NCBI GenBank assembly: GCA_003427395.1
Contig: BFEA01000034.1
Coordinates: forward strand, 4,661,794-4,725,793
Length of the DNA stretch: 64,000 nucleotides
From: Chara braunii
Lineage: Eukaryota > Streptophyta > Charophyceae > Charales > Characeae
Reading direction: 5' to 3'
This document shows, piece by piece, positions 22,731-33,692 of this stretch (the stretch's first letter is position 1; each line of letters starts with the position of its first letter). The position numbers and the translations under genes were made by a program. The notes under the pieces were generated by a model. It saw nothing but the letters and a program-made list of their open reading frames with translations. It ran no database searches and was not told where the DNA came from.

Positions 22731-23231
22731 TCTTCCGCCCGATTTTCTCCGGGTGCTCGCTATCTGCCCTGCTCCTTACCCAGATCCCGACTTCCTGCCA
22801 CGTCATCTCCGCTGTCCCATCTCCCTTTCCTTCTCTTCGACTACCCCCGATCCTGACTTCCCCAACTCCGATCGATCCGGATCCTGCCTCCCCTCGATCG
22901 ATCCGGATCCTGCCTCCCCTCGCCCCGATCCGGATCCTCCCCTCCCTCCTCAACCGCATCTCAACGACTCCTCTTTCTGATCACCTTCCCCCTTCCGCCC
23001 GACTTTCTCCTGGTGCCCTTCCGCCCAATTTTCTCCGGGTGCCCGCTACCTTCCCCACTCCTTACCCAGATCCCGACTTCTTGCCACGTCATCTCTGCTG
23101 TCCCATTTCCGTTCCCTTCCCTTCGACTACCCCCAATCCTGACTTCCCCAACCCCGATGGATGTCGATCCTGCCTCCCCTCGCCCCCATCCGGATCCTCC
23201 CTTCCCTCCCCAACTGCATCTCGACTTCCCT
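22731..23231 (+). repeat. Direct duplication of a GC-rich ~220-245 bp block
   Basis: Two copies (about 22731-22975 and 23005-23231) share CTTCCGCCC, TTTTCTCCGGGTGC, CTCCTTACCCAGATCCCGAC and GCCACGTCATCTC segments in the same order. Copy 1 carries an extra internal duplication of GATCGATCCGGATCCTGCC. No coding role is apparent. Confidence 0.85.
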
Positions 23232-23336
23232 TCCTCCCTGAGCCTGACCCTACTTCCCTCCTGCGCCCACCTTTGCTCCCCCCACCTGGCGCGCACGTGC
23301 GCGCGCACACTTCCTCCAACTCCTCCCCCCTTCTGC

Positions 23337-23986
23337 NNNNNNNNNNNNNNNNNNNNNNNNNNNNNNNNNNNNNNNNNNNNNNNNNNNNNNNNNNNNNNNN
23401 NNNNNNNNNNNNNNNNNNNNNNNNNNNNNNNNNNNNNNNNNNNNNNNNNNNNNNNNNNNNNNNNNNNNNNNNNNNNNNNNNNNNNNNNNNNNNNNNNNNN
23501 NNNNNNNNNNNNNNNNNNNNNNNNNNNNNNNNNNNNNNNNNNNNNNNNNNNNNNNNNNNNNNNNNNNNNNNNNNNNNNNNNNNNNNNNNNNNNNNNNNNN
23601 NNNNNNNNNNNNNNNNNNNNNNNNNNNNNNNNNNNNNNNNNNNNNNNNNNNNNNNNNNNNNNNNNNNNNNNNNNNNNNNNNNNNNNNNNNNNNNNNNNNN
23701 NNNNNNNNNNNNNNNNNNNNNNNNNNNNNNNNNNNNNNNNNNNNNNNNNNNNNNNNNNNNNNNNNNNNNNNNNNNNNNNNNNNNNNNNNNNNNNNNNNNN
23801 NNNNNNNNNNNNNNNNNNNNNNNNNNNNNNNNNNNNNNNNNNNNNNNNNNNNNNNNNNNNNNNNNNNNNNNNNNNNNNNNNNNNNNNNNNNNNNNNNNNN
23901 NNNNNNNNNNNNNNNNNNNNNNNNNNNNNNNNNNNNNNNNNNNNNNNNNNNNNNNNNNNNNNNNNNNNNNNNNNNNNNNNNNNNNN
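23337..23986. other. Assembly gap (650 Ns)
   Basis: A continuous run of 650 N bases. Open frames spanning it are artefacts. Flanks on both sides are GC-rich, with GCGCGCACGTGC-like sequence adjacent. Confidence 0.99.
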
Positions 23987-24479
23987 CCCCCGCTACTCCG
24001 GCAAATCCCGCGCGCACGTGCACGCGACCCCCCACTCCGATCCCGACATCCTTACAGCCCGCTTTCACCCTAGTCCGCTCTGCCTCGCTCTTCCCCCAGA
24101 CTCTGCCCTGATCGCGCAATCACCCCCGCTCCCCCACCGTCTGCTCCCGCACCCGCCCTGCATCGCTATCCCATCCTTCTTTTCTTCTTTTTTCTGTTTT
24201 TTTTTTTTCGCTTTGTGACTCTGAATGAATTGAATAAGAGAGACACTCTCTGAACATCTCCTCGCTCTCACTCCCTCCCTTCTTCATCTCCGCCCCCTCC
24301 TCTGTGCCGCAGCTTTGCTGCGGCGGGTCCACTTGTTTTTTTTAATAGCGTGCATTGTTTGTTTCCAAAATTTTCCACCACGTTGCGTGTGGCGATATGC
24401 CGAAAAACACTGAATTTTCGGCCTTCCATAACCATCTCTCGTTTGATTCTGAAAGGCCATAGAAGGATGGGAAGGCCAG

Positions 24480-25507
24480 TTTTCTCCACCACCTCGGGGA
24501 CCAGTGTCAGGCAGCAGCCTGCAGTCCCATTGCCAATGGCGTACCCAGTGATATCAGGTCCCTTCCATCCTGAGTTTGGTATGAATCAAACAGGGACCAG
24601 TAGCAGTAGGTATACAGACTCAGGCCACTTCTTCATCGTCTCATACAGCTGCTGCAGCTGCAGGGCAGCAGCAGGTACAGCCACCTGCACAGTAGGCAAC
24701 GACAGCTTGGCCACAGCTCCAATGGTTTCCGAAGATAGCATCAGCACAACCAAAGCCATTTTCCAGAGACGAGAGGCGAGAACCTCAAAACTTGGTTGAG
24801 GACTTGCCGACCTACGTGAGGAACAAGCTTACGCGACCTGAGCAAGAGGTAATTATGGCGGCATCCTACTTAGAGTGCTCTGCAGCAAGGTGGCTAGATG
24901 GTGTGGTACTGACGTTGGTAGAGGAGGGGTGGCATGATCCGCAAGAGGTGCAGAACACCACTGATGGGTGAAGTAAACTGGATACGAAACAATATGCATC
25001 TGTACGAGAGGTTACCAATGCTGTATAGAAACTGATCATAGTCCCCAGGGTGCGGTACGACGCCCGACGCCCAGATTCTTCTGACTACATACTTGAGATG
25101 CCTGCTGACAGATATCAAAAATATGTTTGTCAGTGAGGCCACTACAGATGTGCACGATTTCCCTTCTTTTAGTAAGAAGGCCTTGGATTTGGAGGCTAGG
25201 CTTGGGAGCACCAGTAGGGGCCAACTGACGTGAGGAAGAAGAAGATTCCCCAGAAGAAGAAGGGTGGGCGTCTCATGTACATAGATTCTNAAGGGAATCA
25301 TAAGGAGGTGGAAGATGGTTCTGATCTTTGGGGGGATTTAGAGTCGATAGGCGGCGAGGAGACTCCAGAGGGAGGAGTCCTCGCTACGAACATTGGAAAG
25401 GCTANGGCAACTGGCAGGCGTAGGGGCGGTTAGTCTAGGAGTCAGAAAGCCAATGCATCACCGTGGGTAAAGCGGGTCTTGACGACGATGTGCAGAGAGA
25501 GCATATC
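24480..25507 (+). pseudogene. Decayed gag of an older Ty3/gypsy element
   Basis: Conceptual translation in shifting + frames gives gag-like blocks: L-P-T-Y-V-R-N-K-L-T-R-P-E-Q-E-V around 24800-24855, A-A-R-W-L-D-G around 24885-24905, and LLTDIKNMF...KKALDLEARLG around 25095-25205. A Lys/Glu-rich tail follows, with two Ns (25290, 25405). Several frameshifts and stops separate the blocks. The sequence is cut at 25507 where the giant element's LTR begins. A protease fragment of similar type resumes after that element at 52090, consistent with a nested insertion into one older element (inference). Confidence 0.6.
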
Positions 25508-26639
25508 TGACGTGGTTCCTCTCTTCTCGGCCTGTCTTTTCGTAGAGGGACTAACGGCTGGGGCGTCGAGTTCGGGTGGTGGTATTGTGGCCTAAGCAGG
25601 CCCAACCTTTAGTGTCACCTGTACTGGGTCTACGCGTCTAGGCTCCGCGCGGTAGAACCCCAGTAGCTGGATTGGAGGGCAGATATGGTGGGGTCTGAAA
25701 AGAGAAAAACGTGAAAAAGAAAGAAAAAGGGGTAAGGTTAAAAATCGGGTTTTGGGCTTGTGCGTGGACTTGTACCGATATTCAGGCGAAGCTGTGGCAC
25801 GAAAGAAACCTGAAGCGCCGTCCTTTTTTTCCGCATTTATTATTATTATTATTATTATCATTATTGTCTTACCAGTTTTCATGTGCCACTTTCCTTTTCC
25901 TTTCCCTTTTGTCTTTTTGAGGGAAGGCCAACGGTCTGAATTCGGAGCTGTAGTCTGAGTTGGCCCGTTTATACCGTCAGAGAATGAGCGTAGACTGTGC
26001 CGCGCGGTTGGGCCCCAAAAGAGGGGCGACCCGCGGCCGCCTCGNTAGGGAGCCCATCACCCCCTTATANGAGGTCATAAGCCCCCTCCTTGCCATCGGA
26101 NACGGGCACCCGATGAGGAATAGCCTGTGTTGCGTTTTAAAGGGGGGAAATGTGACCCTTAGTATTCCGTTATGGGACCGCAGTGCCGGGTCTGCANTCA
26201 TATCGCTAGGGTCTAAGACGGACAAGTGTCAGTATTAGTTCACGATCAACCGATGTCTTTTTTTTGGGATTGAATATTATCCCCAAAAATAAAGATAAAN
26301 AAAAGTTTAATTATTAGTCTGTTGCTTAAAAATTNTTGAAATGTGGTAANTCTGAAAAGGACTAATCTGAGTCCTTCATTCAGAACGCANAGAGGNAAGC
26401 CCTATAAGAGAGGATGCGTCGGGATATCGTCGGCAGCCAGCCGCCTGGTAGCACGCAGTCTGTATCGCAGGCTCTGGTGTAGGAGGGTGTGCTATTGAAA
26501 GTTGGTGACTTTACACTGCGCTGTTTACTAGGCAGGCGCTGACTATTAGGAGAGCAGCTATGGCGCTGCATGGGTACAGGCCCGGGTACTGGTACCACCA
26601 GGCCCGCTGGAAGCCAGTGTCTGGGGAAGGGCCCTGGAT

Positions 26640-26666
26640 CACCGTCATACTAAAACTATGACGGTG
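26640..26666. repeat. Perfect 10 bp hairpin in the LTR
   Basis: CACCGTCATA (26640-26649) and TATGACGGTG (26657-26666) pair perfectly across a 7-base loop, immediately before the ORF at 26675. It is also present in the right LTR copy. Confidence 0.85.
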
Positions 26667-26674
26667 GAGATGAG

Positions 26675-27082
26675 TTGGTACTGAAGATCAACGTGGAGGG
26701 AGCAAGAGAGGGGGAGATGCGGACTAACCCGAAGTTGCAGGACGCGATTTCGGAGGCGAGAGACCGAGCTGAGAGACGCTGTAGACGGGACGGAGTGACG
26801 GCAAGGCTACGGATAACTGTGGCCTATCACGAAACTGAGACCTCGATGGACACGGCGGACATGGAGCAGATCCACCAGGACAGAGACTCGGGAGGGGAGA
26901 GTGAGATGAGCGACGCAGACCATGAGACGGATCTCAGGTCCTGGAACGAACCTGGTGAGATCCAGAAGCATCATCGAGCCGCAAACCTAGTAGAAGAGGG
27001 ACCCGAGGCACGCTCGCGACAACTGACACCCAGGGGTCGCGGGACGGGTGAAAGACCGAGCAAGGGGAAAAGGCAGGTCTGA
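26675..27082 (+). CDS. Arg/Glu-rich hypothetical ORF in the 5' LTR
   Basis: A 135-codon open frame beginning at a TTG; the first ATG is at 26717. It is highly charged (Arg, Glu, Asp) with a basic, Gly/Arg-rich C terminus. The first ~60 residues (L-K-I-N-V ... A-I-S-E-A ... A-R-L-R-I-T-V-A-Y-H-E) share spacing and some residues with family B proteins (about 43 residues from the first beta-like strand to the second), so it might be a distant relative. That similarity is weak. It could be a chance frame in GC-rich sequence. Confidence 0.3.
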   Translation: MVLKINVEGAREGEMRTNPKLQDAISEARDRAERRCRRDGVTARLRITVAYHETETSMDTADMEQIHQDRDSGGESEMSDADHETDLRSWNEPGEIQKHHRAANLVEEGPEARSRQLTPRGRGTGERPSKGKRQV

Positions 27083-28704
27083 GAGAACGCACGCGCGACA
27101 GAGAGGGAACAAAACAGAACTCGAAACGGAGAGGCAAGTGCAGTCGCGTAGGCACACGCGCGANAGGTGACGTGGCCTGAAGAGCAGGAGCGGTCAACAA
27201 AGGAGAGAGGGTGTGAACGAAAAGAGAGAGGATCATATAGAGCGAGACGAACGTCAACCGTTGGGCGCTCTGACACGGCGTCTTGCGCCTCCGGCAGTGT
27301 TGGTAAAGACAAGCGAGAGAGTGAGGGGAGATGAGGGACGTGCCACGTGTGTGTGCAGTTGACACATGGCGTGGCCCAAAGGGGCGCGAAGAGAAGGTCA
27401 ATTCGAAGTAGACAGGGTCGCAGAGGTGACTAGTGTGTGAGTGAGAGACCAGGCATGCGAGACATTCTTGTCTGGCCNCGTACCCTCCTCATCCTTTCCT
27501 AAGCTTTGTTTGTCTGNCCAAGTGCGGTTCATGAGTCANAAAACCAACGAGAGACGGGATAGGCCGTGGATGTTGAACTACGTACCTGATGGGAAACTGA
27601 TGCAGTCGCTCTCGTAATTTTTCAGAGGGTCGAACAACAACCGCAAATCAGTAATAGTGAAAGAAGGGGAAGCTTTGCNCGCCAGGTTGTTTGATTCTGT
27701 CAGAGCTGCACTGAACGNGCGAGATGACGATTGAACGGTGAGAACCAGACCTAAGGCCACCGTTCATTGCGTGGCCAACGATCGGCATATGGAAGGTAGT
27801 CAGATCTCTAGGGAATGGTCAACGTATGGGTAAGCAGCTGACGTCATCCATTTCGTCGAGCATCTTCGGCTGACTTACGAGAAATTGAGGGCTTCTTGGG
27901 TTACTTCCCAATTCATTCCTCGACCCATTTCTTGGTTCTACTTCTCAGTTTCATTTATCAGTTCTTTTCTCGGTTTACTTCTTGGCGCTACTTCTCGTAC
28001 TTTCAATATTTGTAGTGCGCCCACGCTGCTACCAACCTTCTGCCTATTGAGTTTTCTAGGCAGGATCTTATTTAGAAGGAACCACGTGGTAAGGCTGCAA
28101 GGGTGATTGGCGAAAGAAGGGTCAGGGTCATCAGATAACTCTCGTAGTGAGCGGGACTCAGTCTGTTTTTGCATTGGTTTCACCATGGCGGTTAAGACTT
28201 CATAATGCATCTGCTGATATCATTTGGAATAATTTGGGGTATCTCTGGCAGCTTATTCCGAGTAGTAAGCATTGAACAGATCACTGATTGGGGAAAGCGT
28301 GATCTCGATTATAGTCATCGAAGTGAGAAAATAGTCATTTTCGGGTGCGACAATGCCTGTTATTCAATTTGATCATCTTCCATTTGCCTGAAAACTGTAC
28401 TTCAATAGTAAGTAGTATGTTGGGTGACGCCACGGATGAATAGTCGCTTGTACCTGTAGTAAAATCATCCTACACTGGTGGGAGTTAATCGCCTTTTTCG
28501 TCTGGTATAAGCGATGATCTGATAGAATGTTCAGAAATCCAGTGAGTTTGAGATTTCTGTTTTAAGTTACGGTGAAAGGCAGGATTCTCTTTTCTATACT
28601 TTTACGTGACTTCCAAATTTCACGTTTGTAATGTGTTTTGATGACTGGAGTAATTACGAGTTGCTGTTATGACTCTTGATTGGAGACAGTCAACTGACTC
28701 TAGC

Positions 28705-29331
28705 GAGCTTCCCAATGAGTACTGAGTTCACAATACTCATTAGGGAAGCTCCAACCCATCAGTCAGATTTCACTTCTTCTACAAGAAGTAAAAGCTACTA
28801 AACTAAGAAGAACTCGGAAATAGCTTGATGGGGAAAAAGCGTGCAGTGCTCAGAAAAGTGTCGTATTTGCTTGTTAAATTCTTGATTGACGGGGACTAAC
28901 TCCGGTGTTTTGTCTGTATCAGTCCAGCTTCGGTAAAAGGTCTCTCAAAGTAAGATCGTTAGTCGTTCTCCCTCTCTGCAGAGAGTGATTGACTCCATTA
29001 TGTTAAACTGGAAGTGGCGGTGAGTTTTTGCCTCCGCGCACGGAGATGAGACCTGTGTTAGGTCGGATTAGTGCTTTACCTAACTACGTTCAGTGTAAAG
29101 TGCAGAGCTTGGAATGGGGAGATACCTTTCTCCTTTCCTCATGAGTGCGGACCGAACGTGGAAACGATAGTCAATGAAGGCACTAAAGTATTTGGGTTAT
29201 CTAGGACTGTTATGTATGTACGTAGGTTTGATTATTTAAATCTTGACTATGTAAAAGGGAACTAGCCTGTGCCCCGTTCTTAATAACACGTTTCATTCCC
29301 TCTTGCGTATTACGCCACCTGTATGGCGTAA
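28705..29331. repeat. Cluster of perfect or near-perfect hairpins in the LTR
   Basis: Four inverted repeats in ~630 bases: 28705-28751 (about 17 bp arms, GAGCTTCCCAATGAGTA with one bulge, 12-base loop), 28772-28789 (ACTTCTT/AAGAAGT, 4-base loop), 28973-28986 (CTCTCTGCAGAGAG palindrome), and 29310-29331 (TTACGCCA/TGGCGTAA, 6-base loop). They lie in an ORF-poor part of the LTR and might form structured RNA. Confidence 0.7.
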
Positions 29332-30345
29332 GGAGCGAGGTAGATGACTGCAGAGTTTTGTACCGAGAGAGCTGACTAAGTTGCAAAAACGGACTGAGAG
29401 TTTTTTTTTTGGATGCATGCTTTAGCTTTGAGATGTCTGTTTAGTTAAGTTACGCATGCTCGGGGTCAATGGGTGACACACACGGCCCAAGTATCTCCCG
29501 AGTAAGCACTTCCCTTGTTAACGAGCCGTGAAAAGGACAGGAAAAGCTTACGCTGGTGGTCACGTTTGAACGCCATAGGGTCCGACANCTGGAGCACCCC
29601 TTAGTAGCTAATGAGTGATTCTTACTTCAGCGTTAAACCTGTTTGTGCTGACTCCTTGTGCTCCAAGAATCGTCCGGGGAGTTGGCAAGTCTTGTCCCCA
29701 AGCTCACATGGGGAGAAAACAACTCTTAGTACTGGTTTACTAGGTAGCCACCTATCGAGGGGAGTTTGGAAGTATTAAAATGTCCGAAGTCTTCGCCACC
29801 CTAGAGCAGGTTCGGATGATCCTCAAAGTGAACGACAAGTAGTTTACGAGCGAAATCTCTTGAGTAAGGGGCGTTGTCTCGATTAGTGGCATAACTCAGT
29901 GGAACAACCATTACTGCATTGGCTGGTACTCAGGAGTCGTATCCCTGTCAGCGAACTCAGTATTACGATAACCACTGTAGAATGTAAACGTTTGTGAGGT
30001 CTTACATCTGTGTAGTATGCATGCATAAAGAGCTTTCCACGAAGCTAGGATCAGCCCGTGATTTGAGCATCATGGAGTGAGACTCTCCTTTCAAGCAGAA
30101 AGAACGGAATGTCAGATTACGAATTAGAAGGGAATAAGGTTATCCTTTATGTTGTTACGGGCTCCCGGTGACTAGATGGTTTTGTGCTTTGCATGATTTA
30201 AGGTACTCTAGGCTGTGCAGATGCCTGAGCAGAAGCTCAATAAAGTGACTCTAAGTGCGAGCGAGTGAGAATCCTCCCTGACTGAAGCCGCAGTAATGAG
30301 GGATGGTTGGCGAGTTTACTAGCCCTGAATCTAAGTGTTATTGCA

Positions 30346-30663
30346 ATGGACCGCTGCAAAGGCACGCTGCGGGTACCTTGCACATTATGCAGGGATAAAT
30401 CAAAAGGTTGGGAAGAGGGGTTTATCGGTGAAGTCCAATCTCAAATTGTAATGATGAGAGAGTGGGCGCTGAAGTTAGTGAATGAACAAAATGCCATTGA
30501 GTATACGATTTACATTCATGGATCGAATGAGGGTCTACACAACACTTACTCTTCCGCTCAGACTGTAAATCAAGCAAAGGGAAAATGGGTCATNTGTAAC
30601 TGGTTGAAGCCCATTNTGCTTGATTTCGTCAATCNNGCCAGGAAAGGAATAACNAGGACTTGA
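30346..30663 (+). CDS. Leader-family protein B1 (in 5' LTR)
   Basis: 105 codons from the ATG at 30346 to a TGA at 30661. It contains KGTLRV near the start, a helix M-R-E-W-A-L-K-L-V, then IEYTIYIHG. This pattern (G/N-T-hydrophobic-R-V/I; ~40 residues; M-x-x-x-A-L-x-L-V; I-E-Y-T-x-Y) recurs in B2, B3 and B4. Four Xs from Ns lie near the C terminus. No signal peptide, membrane segment or known motif is seen. Function unknown. The same ORF is in the right LTR (49539-49856). Confidence 0.6.
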   Translation: MDRCKGTLRVPCTLCRDKSKGWEEGFIGEVQSQIVMMREWALKLVNEQNAIEYTIYIHGSNEGLHNTYSSAQTVNQAKGKWVXCNWLKPIXLDFVNXARKGIXRT

Positions 30664-31351
30664 TGATAGCGGCCATACAAACAGNCCCNANCCAATTATT
30701 CAAAAGGCACCCGNTTTTCAAACAGCAACCCGAACAGCGTCTGGTTCTCATCCTNGCATCTAGCCTGGTTGAGAAAGGCTCGACCCGGACTAAGTAATTC
30801 TTCCATTAGCTTTAGTTTGCAATCTTAGTTATTAATCANCAATCAGCCANCACACATCCCTGCTGCAACCAGTCCTCCCTTTTCCAATCAGCAATTAATC
30901 AGTGATATTCAGTTCTAAGATCAGGAGTTAATCGGCAGTCAACTGACAGTTGATCGGAGCTCGGTCAGTGCTCGGTTAACCATCTGTGATTTCAGCCTTC
31001 ACGGTTAGCTATCAACCAGTGGCCGATCAGTTTTCGGAACAACAACTGGATCAGCAAGCATTAGTCCAAGCGGCCGGGATCAGGTGTTCTGATCAGCGGA
31101 AATCAGAAAGGTAATCAGATCAGTAAGTAGATTTCCAATCAGATCAACAACTGAACGAATCGGCAATCGGATCAGCATCCATATTAGTAATCCAGCAAGC
31201 GATTCANCAATCAGAAACTGCAGTTGGGAACGACAATCTGGAACGAATATTCGAAACTGCAACCTACCCAATGGACTTTTCNCACNCATGTCTTCCAAGG
31301 GTCACCCNTCTTGAGTTGTGAGAACTGATGTAGTGAGAATTCGATGAGGAT
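30664..31351 (+). repeat. Degenerate ATCAG-rich spacer with many Ns
   Basis: Non-coding LTR sequence rich in AATCAGCA/GATCAG variants (a similar patch recurs at 31645-31745), with about a dozen ambiguous bases. The clustered Ns suggest the assembler could not resolve a variable repeat among many genomic copies. Confidence 0.65.
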
Positions 31352-31621
31352 ATGGAGAGCAACAATACGATTAGGGTCTCTTGCTCACTGTATCAGAGAG
31401 CTGAAGAGACCTGGAGGGAGAGTGCAGTTGATGAGTACAATCAGCAGACTACTATCATGATGGAACATGCACTGGCCCTTGTGAGAAGTCATACAAAAAT
31501 AGAGTACACATACTACCTGCACGATAAGAACGGCAGACTGTTTGTCACCATAACTTCTGTGGGTACTATTGGGGAAGCAAGGAGGACTGTTGGCAGCCAT
31601 CAACGAGCGTTTTGCCTCTGA
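31352..31621 (+). CDS. Leader-family protein B2 (in 5' LTR)
   Basis: 89 codons from an ATG. Key blocks are NNTIRVSC, M-M-E-H-A-L-A-L-V and IEYTYYLHDKNG, then G-E-A-R-R near the end, aligning without large gaps to B1 and, more distantly, to B3 and B4. Predicted to be a small soluble alpha/beta protein (inference from the hydrophobic pattern). It lies 180 bases upstream of A1, with ATCAG-rich repeat sequence between them. Function unknown; the same ORF is in the right LTR (50545-50814). Confidence 0.65.
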   Translation: MESNNTIRVSCSLYQRAEETWRESAVDEYNQQTTIMMEHALALVRSHTKIEYTYYLHDKNGRLFVTITSVGTIGEARRTVGSHQRAFCL

Positions 31622-31800
31622 ATAGGTGCTGCTCACTTTATCCGGACATTCACCAATCATCTAATCAGCAATCAATCATCAGCAGTCAATTACTAGTGAT
31701 TAGTTTCTAGCAATCAGTTTTCAGCAATCAGTTTATTGCAATCGGTTTGGTAACCTGTTCTCTGGGACCGTCTGATCAGCTTGTATTGGCAAGAGTACTC

Positions 31801-32250
31801 ATGAGCACAGTTCAGTCTACTCCGGTGAGTGAGTCAGTGTTGGCCAACCTCAATCGGATCTCATGCAAAGAGGCATTTCATTATCAGTATGTTAGTGCCA
31901 TTGGTTTCAGACAGGGAGATCTGTCAATCTTCGTTGTCCAGACCAGCTTTGCTGATGGCACTATCCACGATCTGAGGCCTTATATGAAGAAGGGCAAGGA
32001 GGTTCATGAACTTTTCGATCTAGTCTGGATGTCAGCCACCGAATATCTTGAGCAGAGAGAGAGGGAGCTCGATGAGGGTGGTACTACGTTAATCCGCAGC
32101 TTCGGGCGGACGCTTTATAGTGACTATCCTAGGCCTCCAGTCCCTTCTCTTCTCACCGATGGCACGAGTTGGCTGGATATGATTGGTTTGTCAAAGAGAT
32201 ACATCTCTCCGGCGGTGATNGACNTTNAGGCGTTGACAGAGCCCACTTAG
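31801..32250 (+). CDS. Leader-family protein A1 (in 5' LTR)
   Basis: 149 codons from the ATG at 31801; the frame is open from a TTG at 31747. Conserved family A blocks: E-A-F-H-Y-Q-Y, L-S-I-F-V-V-Q-T-S-F-A-D-G, D-L-R-P-Y, a helix E-Y-L-E-Q-R-E-R-E-L, then P-R-P-P-V-P and D-G-T-S-W-L-D-M. The same order is found in A2-A4 just past the LTR end. Two Ns affect the last few codons. In the right LTR a 47-base segment is missing within this gene, so that copy is truncated. Function unknown. Confidence 0.7.
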   Translation: MSTVQSTPVSESVLANLNRISCKEAFHYQYVSAIGFRQGDLSIFVVQTSFADGTIHDLRPYMKKGKEVHELFDLVWMSATEYLEQRERELDEGGTTLIRSFGRTLYSDYPRPPVPSLLTDGTSWLDMIGLSKRYISPAVXDXXALTEPT

Positions 32251-32280
32251 TATCCCTATCTCAAACGAGGAGTTTTTTTA

Positions 32281-32463
32281 GTGGACAGATTGCCTACTTT
32301 GTGGGAGCAGTTTTGCTCCATGGTTAATTACCGTGTCATGTGCCTCGGATGGTCGTGCTCAGAGCTTGTCGGCTACAGGTGGCATTTTGTCACGAAGCCT
32401 CAGTCTCAGGATGTACGTGGGCGTGGGTCTCGGCACCAGGGAAGATCAGTGAAAAGAGATTGA
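32281..32463 (+). CDS. Small hypothetical ORF near the 5' LTR end
   Basis: 60 codons opening at a GTG shortly after A1 and ending in an Arg/Gly-rich tail. Nothing recognisable. It is retained with one substitution in the right LTR (51427-51609), but that is weak evidence because the copies are nearly identical anyway. Confidence 0.2.
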   Translation: MDRLPTLWEQFCSMVNYRVMCLGWSCSELVGYRWHFVTKPQSQDVRGRGSRHQGRSVKRD

Positions 32464-32947
32464 GAGAGACTGATCAGAGGGATGAGTGAGGACTCTTGAG
32501 AGGTGCTGACCACGCTCGTCTATGTGTACTTTCTGAGATTATTATGAGTTCTCATTCTTTCCTCATTCAATTGCCCCTGTCTCTGCTCGAGTCAGTTAGT
32601 TTTATTTTCTGCATTATTCTTGCTTGATGATTGCCTTCGTGGATGTTTTGTCACAGTTCTCAAAATCAGATTCACATAATTGATGCATGTATAGCACCCC
32701 GTAATTTTATGATTATTATTTGCATAATTCTCTGTTGTTCCGAATCAAAATAAAAGATTCCTAAGACCGGGGACCAGCGAAGACCGCAATTGAAGGATCT
32801 CGCTCGAAGCCGAACGCACACAACAGGAAGGGATTTGCATTATTGAATTTATTTTATTTATTGCAATCACATACAAAAATCTTGCGTGACAGCCTGTTGG
32901 CTTTCCGGTCGCCCGAAGTGGCCCGACTGGAAAAAGTGCGACAAAAA

Positions 32948-32965
32948 AGGCGCTGTTGCCGGGGA
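32948..32965 (+). promoter_or_regulatory. Primer-binding site, tRNA-Asp type
   Basis: Four bases after the LTR's terminal ACA, AGGCGCTGTTGCCGGGGA matches 16 of 18 positions of the complement of the plant tRNA-Asp 3' end (TGGCGCCGTTGCCGGGGA, recalled). tRNA-Asp priming is known from plant Athila/Tat-type Ty3 elements. This fixes the LTR/interior boundary and the + orientation. Confidence 0.8.
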
Positions 32966-33281
32966 CATGAAAAAATTTTCGTGTTCGGAACAAACTTGGG
33001 TCATCATCCTCTTTGAGCCTTGATTAGGACGTGAGAACTGTTGACATTTGTGTGAGCTGCATGTTAATTTTATTTATTCTCATTTAAGTCCCGATTTTCT
33101 TGAGAATCACGACTACTAACTGTGATTTATTTCTTCCTTGTTTGAGGTACCACACTGGATCGGGAAAAGGAGATTAACATTATTGACTGGAGAGAATCGA
33201 GCTTGACACCAGGTATGCCCAATTTTCGTCCAACACACTGAAAGAAAATTGAAAGGAAGAGAGTGGGACGGATCAGGACAG

Positions 33282-33692
33282 ATGCTGGTCGGCGGTGCAC
33301 TTAGAGAATTGTCTAAATTTACTACAAGAGGGATATTCCCTTACAGGTATGAGGCTTGTTGGAGCTATCACTTTTGTGGCTCAACCATCTGCGTAGTGCT
33401 GACTGACTTTTTGGAAGGAGATATGGATATCTGCCCCTATGTCAAGGAAGGAGGCAGCAATGATGGTGAGGATTTTAATTGGTTTTGGGAGATTGTGATC
33501 CAATTTATCTATGATGAAAAGACAGACTTGATCAAGCAAAATAGGAAAGTGGAATGGGGTATAATGCCAGTAACATACAAGACTGTTCCAATCCCTCCTA
33601 TACCTGACAGCTATTGTGATGGGACTAACTGGCTGCCAATAATCAACATGGTACTGACAAGGGAGAAAAGAAACGGTGGTCATGAGAGCTGA
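33282..33692 (+). CDS. Leader-family protein A2
   Basis: 136 codons from the ATG at 33282; the frame is open from a TTG at 33249. It shows the family A plan: L-R-E-L-S, G-I-F-P-Y-R-Y, an I-C-V-V-L-T-D-F-L-E-G-D-M-D-I strand pair, C-P-Y-V, P-I-P-P-I-P, then D-G-T-N-W-L-P-I. It is the first gene after the PBS and ends overlapping the A3 start by 11 bases. No known domain. Its uninterrupted state contrasts with the broken gag and pol downstream. Confidence 0.75.
   Translation: MLVGGALRELSKFTTRGIFPYRYEACWSYHFCGSTICVVLTDFLEGDMDICPYVKEGGSNDGEDFNWFWEIVIQFIYDEKTDLIKQNRKVEWGIMPVTYKTVPIPPIPDSYCDGTNWLPIINMVLTREKRNGGHES

Larger units (their letters stand above)
25508..32943 (+). mobile_element. 5' LTR of the giant element (7,436 bp)
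   Basis: It begins TGACGTGG and ends GCGACA, with the PBS immediately after. It matches 44725-52089 throughout, with edge differences: a 24-base net length change near 25620-25680, roughly 25 substitutions between 31976 and 32943, and a 47-base segment missing from the right copy. About 25 single-base Ns lie between 26045 and 32230. Contents in order: polypyrimidine/TTA repeats, a TATA-like TATAAG near 26403, an Arg/Glu-rich ORF (26675-27082), ~3.2 kb without credible ORFs but with strong hairpins, then ORFs B1, B2 and A1. AATAAA-like signals occur at about 30239 and 32748. Confidence 0.85.

Noticed and set aside
23013-24218. Open frames of 289-401 codons on both strands
   Set aside because: They run through the 650-base N gap; more than half the codons are undefined.
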